From an uncultured Clostridia bacterium (GTDB taxonomy: Bacteria; Bacillota; Clostridia; Christensenellales; Borkfalkiaceae): a stretch of DNA of 41,220 bases. The stretch spans positions 1-41,220 of the forward strand of contig CANQBW010000008.1 in assembly GCA_947589565.1 (NCBI GenBank), in the 5' to 3' direction. The notes beneath the pieces were generated by a model, which saw only the letters and a list, made by a program, of their open reading frames with translations, ran no database searches and was not told the DNA's origin. Each line of letters starts with the position of its first letter. The first letter of the stretch is position 1. Positions 40,798 through 41,220 of the stretch are shown here, piece after piece. Made by a program: the position numbers and the translations under genes.

Positions 40798-41220
40798 TCA
40801 ACTTTTTTTCTCTTTTCTCATCCGATTGCAGTATCTGACAACGGCAGCTTTTTCGGTCGCGTAATAATCAATACAAAAGAAAGTAATGTGCAATACAACG
40901 ATCATAAGGCTGATAAAGAAATATTCATGTCGGTAAGTCAAACCTTCCGGGCTGATCGAGATCCAAACGTTGAACGCAGATTGCACAATCGCCGCCGCGA
41001 TAAAGAAACAGTGAACGGCAAGTTCTATCCAAAAATAGGCGGTGATCTTCAAATTCGGCTCGGCTCTGTATGCCCGATATCTGTTTTTGTAGGACAAGCA
41101 AAACAGATAGAAAAACGCGGCTTCGAAGATATAATTGACAAACAGCAAGTGGGGCGTAAAGCCGATCAATAAGATCGCGCCGATCAAAGTTCCCGCCGCC
41201 ATATAGGGGCCCCCGATCCA
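40798..41220 (-). CDS. Membrane protein fragment of unknown function (5' end beyond window)
   Basis: The visible 140 or so residues are the C-terminal part of a hydrophobic protein with about four membrane segments: LIGAILLIGFTPHLLFVNYIF, AAFFYLFCL, YFWIELAVHCFFIAAAIV and FFISLMIVVLHITFFCIDYYA. A basic tail (YCNRMRKEKKS) follows. An ATG exists at 41202 but the frame stays open to the window edge (WIGGPY before it), so the true start probably lies outside. I do not recognise the family. Its codon choice is visibly more AT-rich than the adjacent bioY. Confidence 0.7.
   Translation of the reverse strand, partial: WIGGPYMAAGTLIGAILLIGFTPHLLFVNYIFEAAFFYLFCLSYKNRYRAYRAEPNLKITAYFWIELAVHCFFIAAAIVQSAFNVWISISPEGLTYRHEYFFISLMIVVLHITFFCIDYYATEKAAVVRYCNRMRKEKKS

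Noticed and set aside
40633-41172. 179-aa plus-strand open frame at the right edge
   Set aside because: It overlaps bioY and a terminator, and runs antisense to a frame with clear membrane segments.

Overview
The window looks like a chromosomal piece of an uncultured, probably gut-associated, Clostridia-type Firmicute. Supporting signs are ECF-type vitamin transporters (RibU, BioY), DegV, ObgE and YhbY, strong AAGGAGG-type ribosome binding sites, sigma-A promoters with 17-bp spacers, a GGGtGRT-family gene pair, and surface proteins built from BspA-type leucine-rich repeats and Cys-rich modules. A Christensenellales-like lineage is my guess. No rRNA, marker phylogeny or database comparison was available. 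Coding regions prefer G/C at third codon positions, which produces very long spurious antisense ORFs.

Layout. 1-800: an FMN riboswitch with terminator controls ribU. 794-2660: mgtE, with a structured leader and an unusually long protein. 2661-3842: a non-coding repeat island containing a 277-bp inverted-repeat element that appears to have inserted into another repeat. 3806-7627: an apparently leaderless operon tsaE-tsaB-rimI-hydrolase-murF, followed by ddl (7676-8884), which carries an in-frame tandem-repeat expansion. 8885-10260: a second repeat island, then a promoter, a possible small RNA and another promoter. 10295-14587: a 1430-aa Cys-rich lipoprotein. 14588-16379: repeats surrounding a hicA-hicB toxin-antitoxin pair and a small GIY-YIG protein. 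16380-18353: obgE and yhbY with repeats between them. 18405-20250: a NifU-like protein plus GGGtGRT protein. 20525-37546: one long putative transcription unit. 37591-38701: a DegV protein on the minus strand. 38742-40792: an L-cysteine desulfidase-like protein plus bioY. The right edge holds a truncated membrane protein on the minus strand.

The centrepiece is the roughly 17-kb unit at 20.6-37.5 kb. It encodes a 2517-aa membrane-anchored subtilisin-family protease fused to about 28 BspA-type LRRs, a GLUG/Flg_new-type lipoprotein, an enlarged oligopeptide-binding lipoprotein, the permeases OppB and OppC, the ATPases OppD and OppF, and a 99-aa single-pass membrane protein. Gaps are 26 bp or less, or the genes overlap, and one strong terminator follows. 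The simplest reading is a surface proteolysis and peptide-uptake machine. OppD and the binding protein both carry large insertions, and OppC has a long N-terminal extension, so this is not a textbook Opp system.

The second theme is repeats. Several families of short, hairpin-forming intergenic repeats occur as mosaics in nearly every repeat-rich gap, sometimes abutting or providing the 5' region of the next gene.
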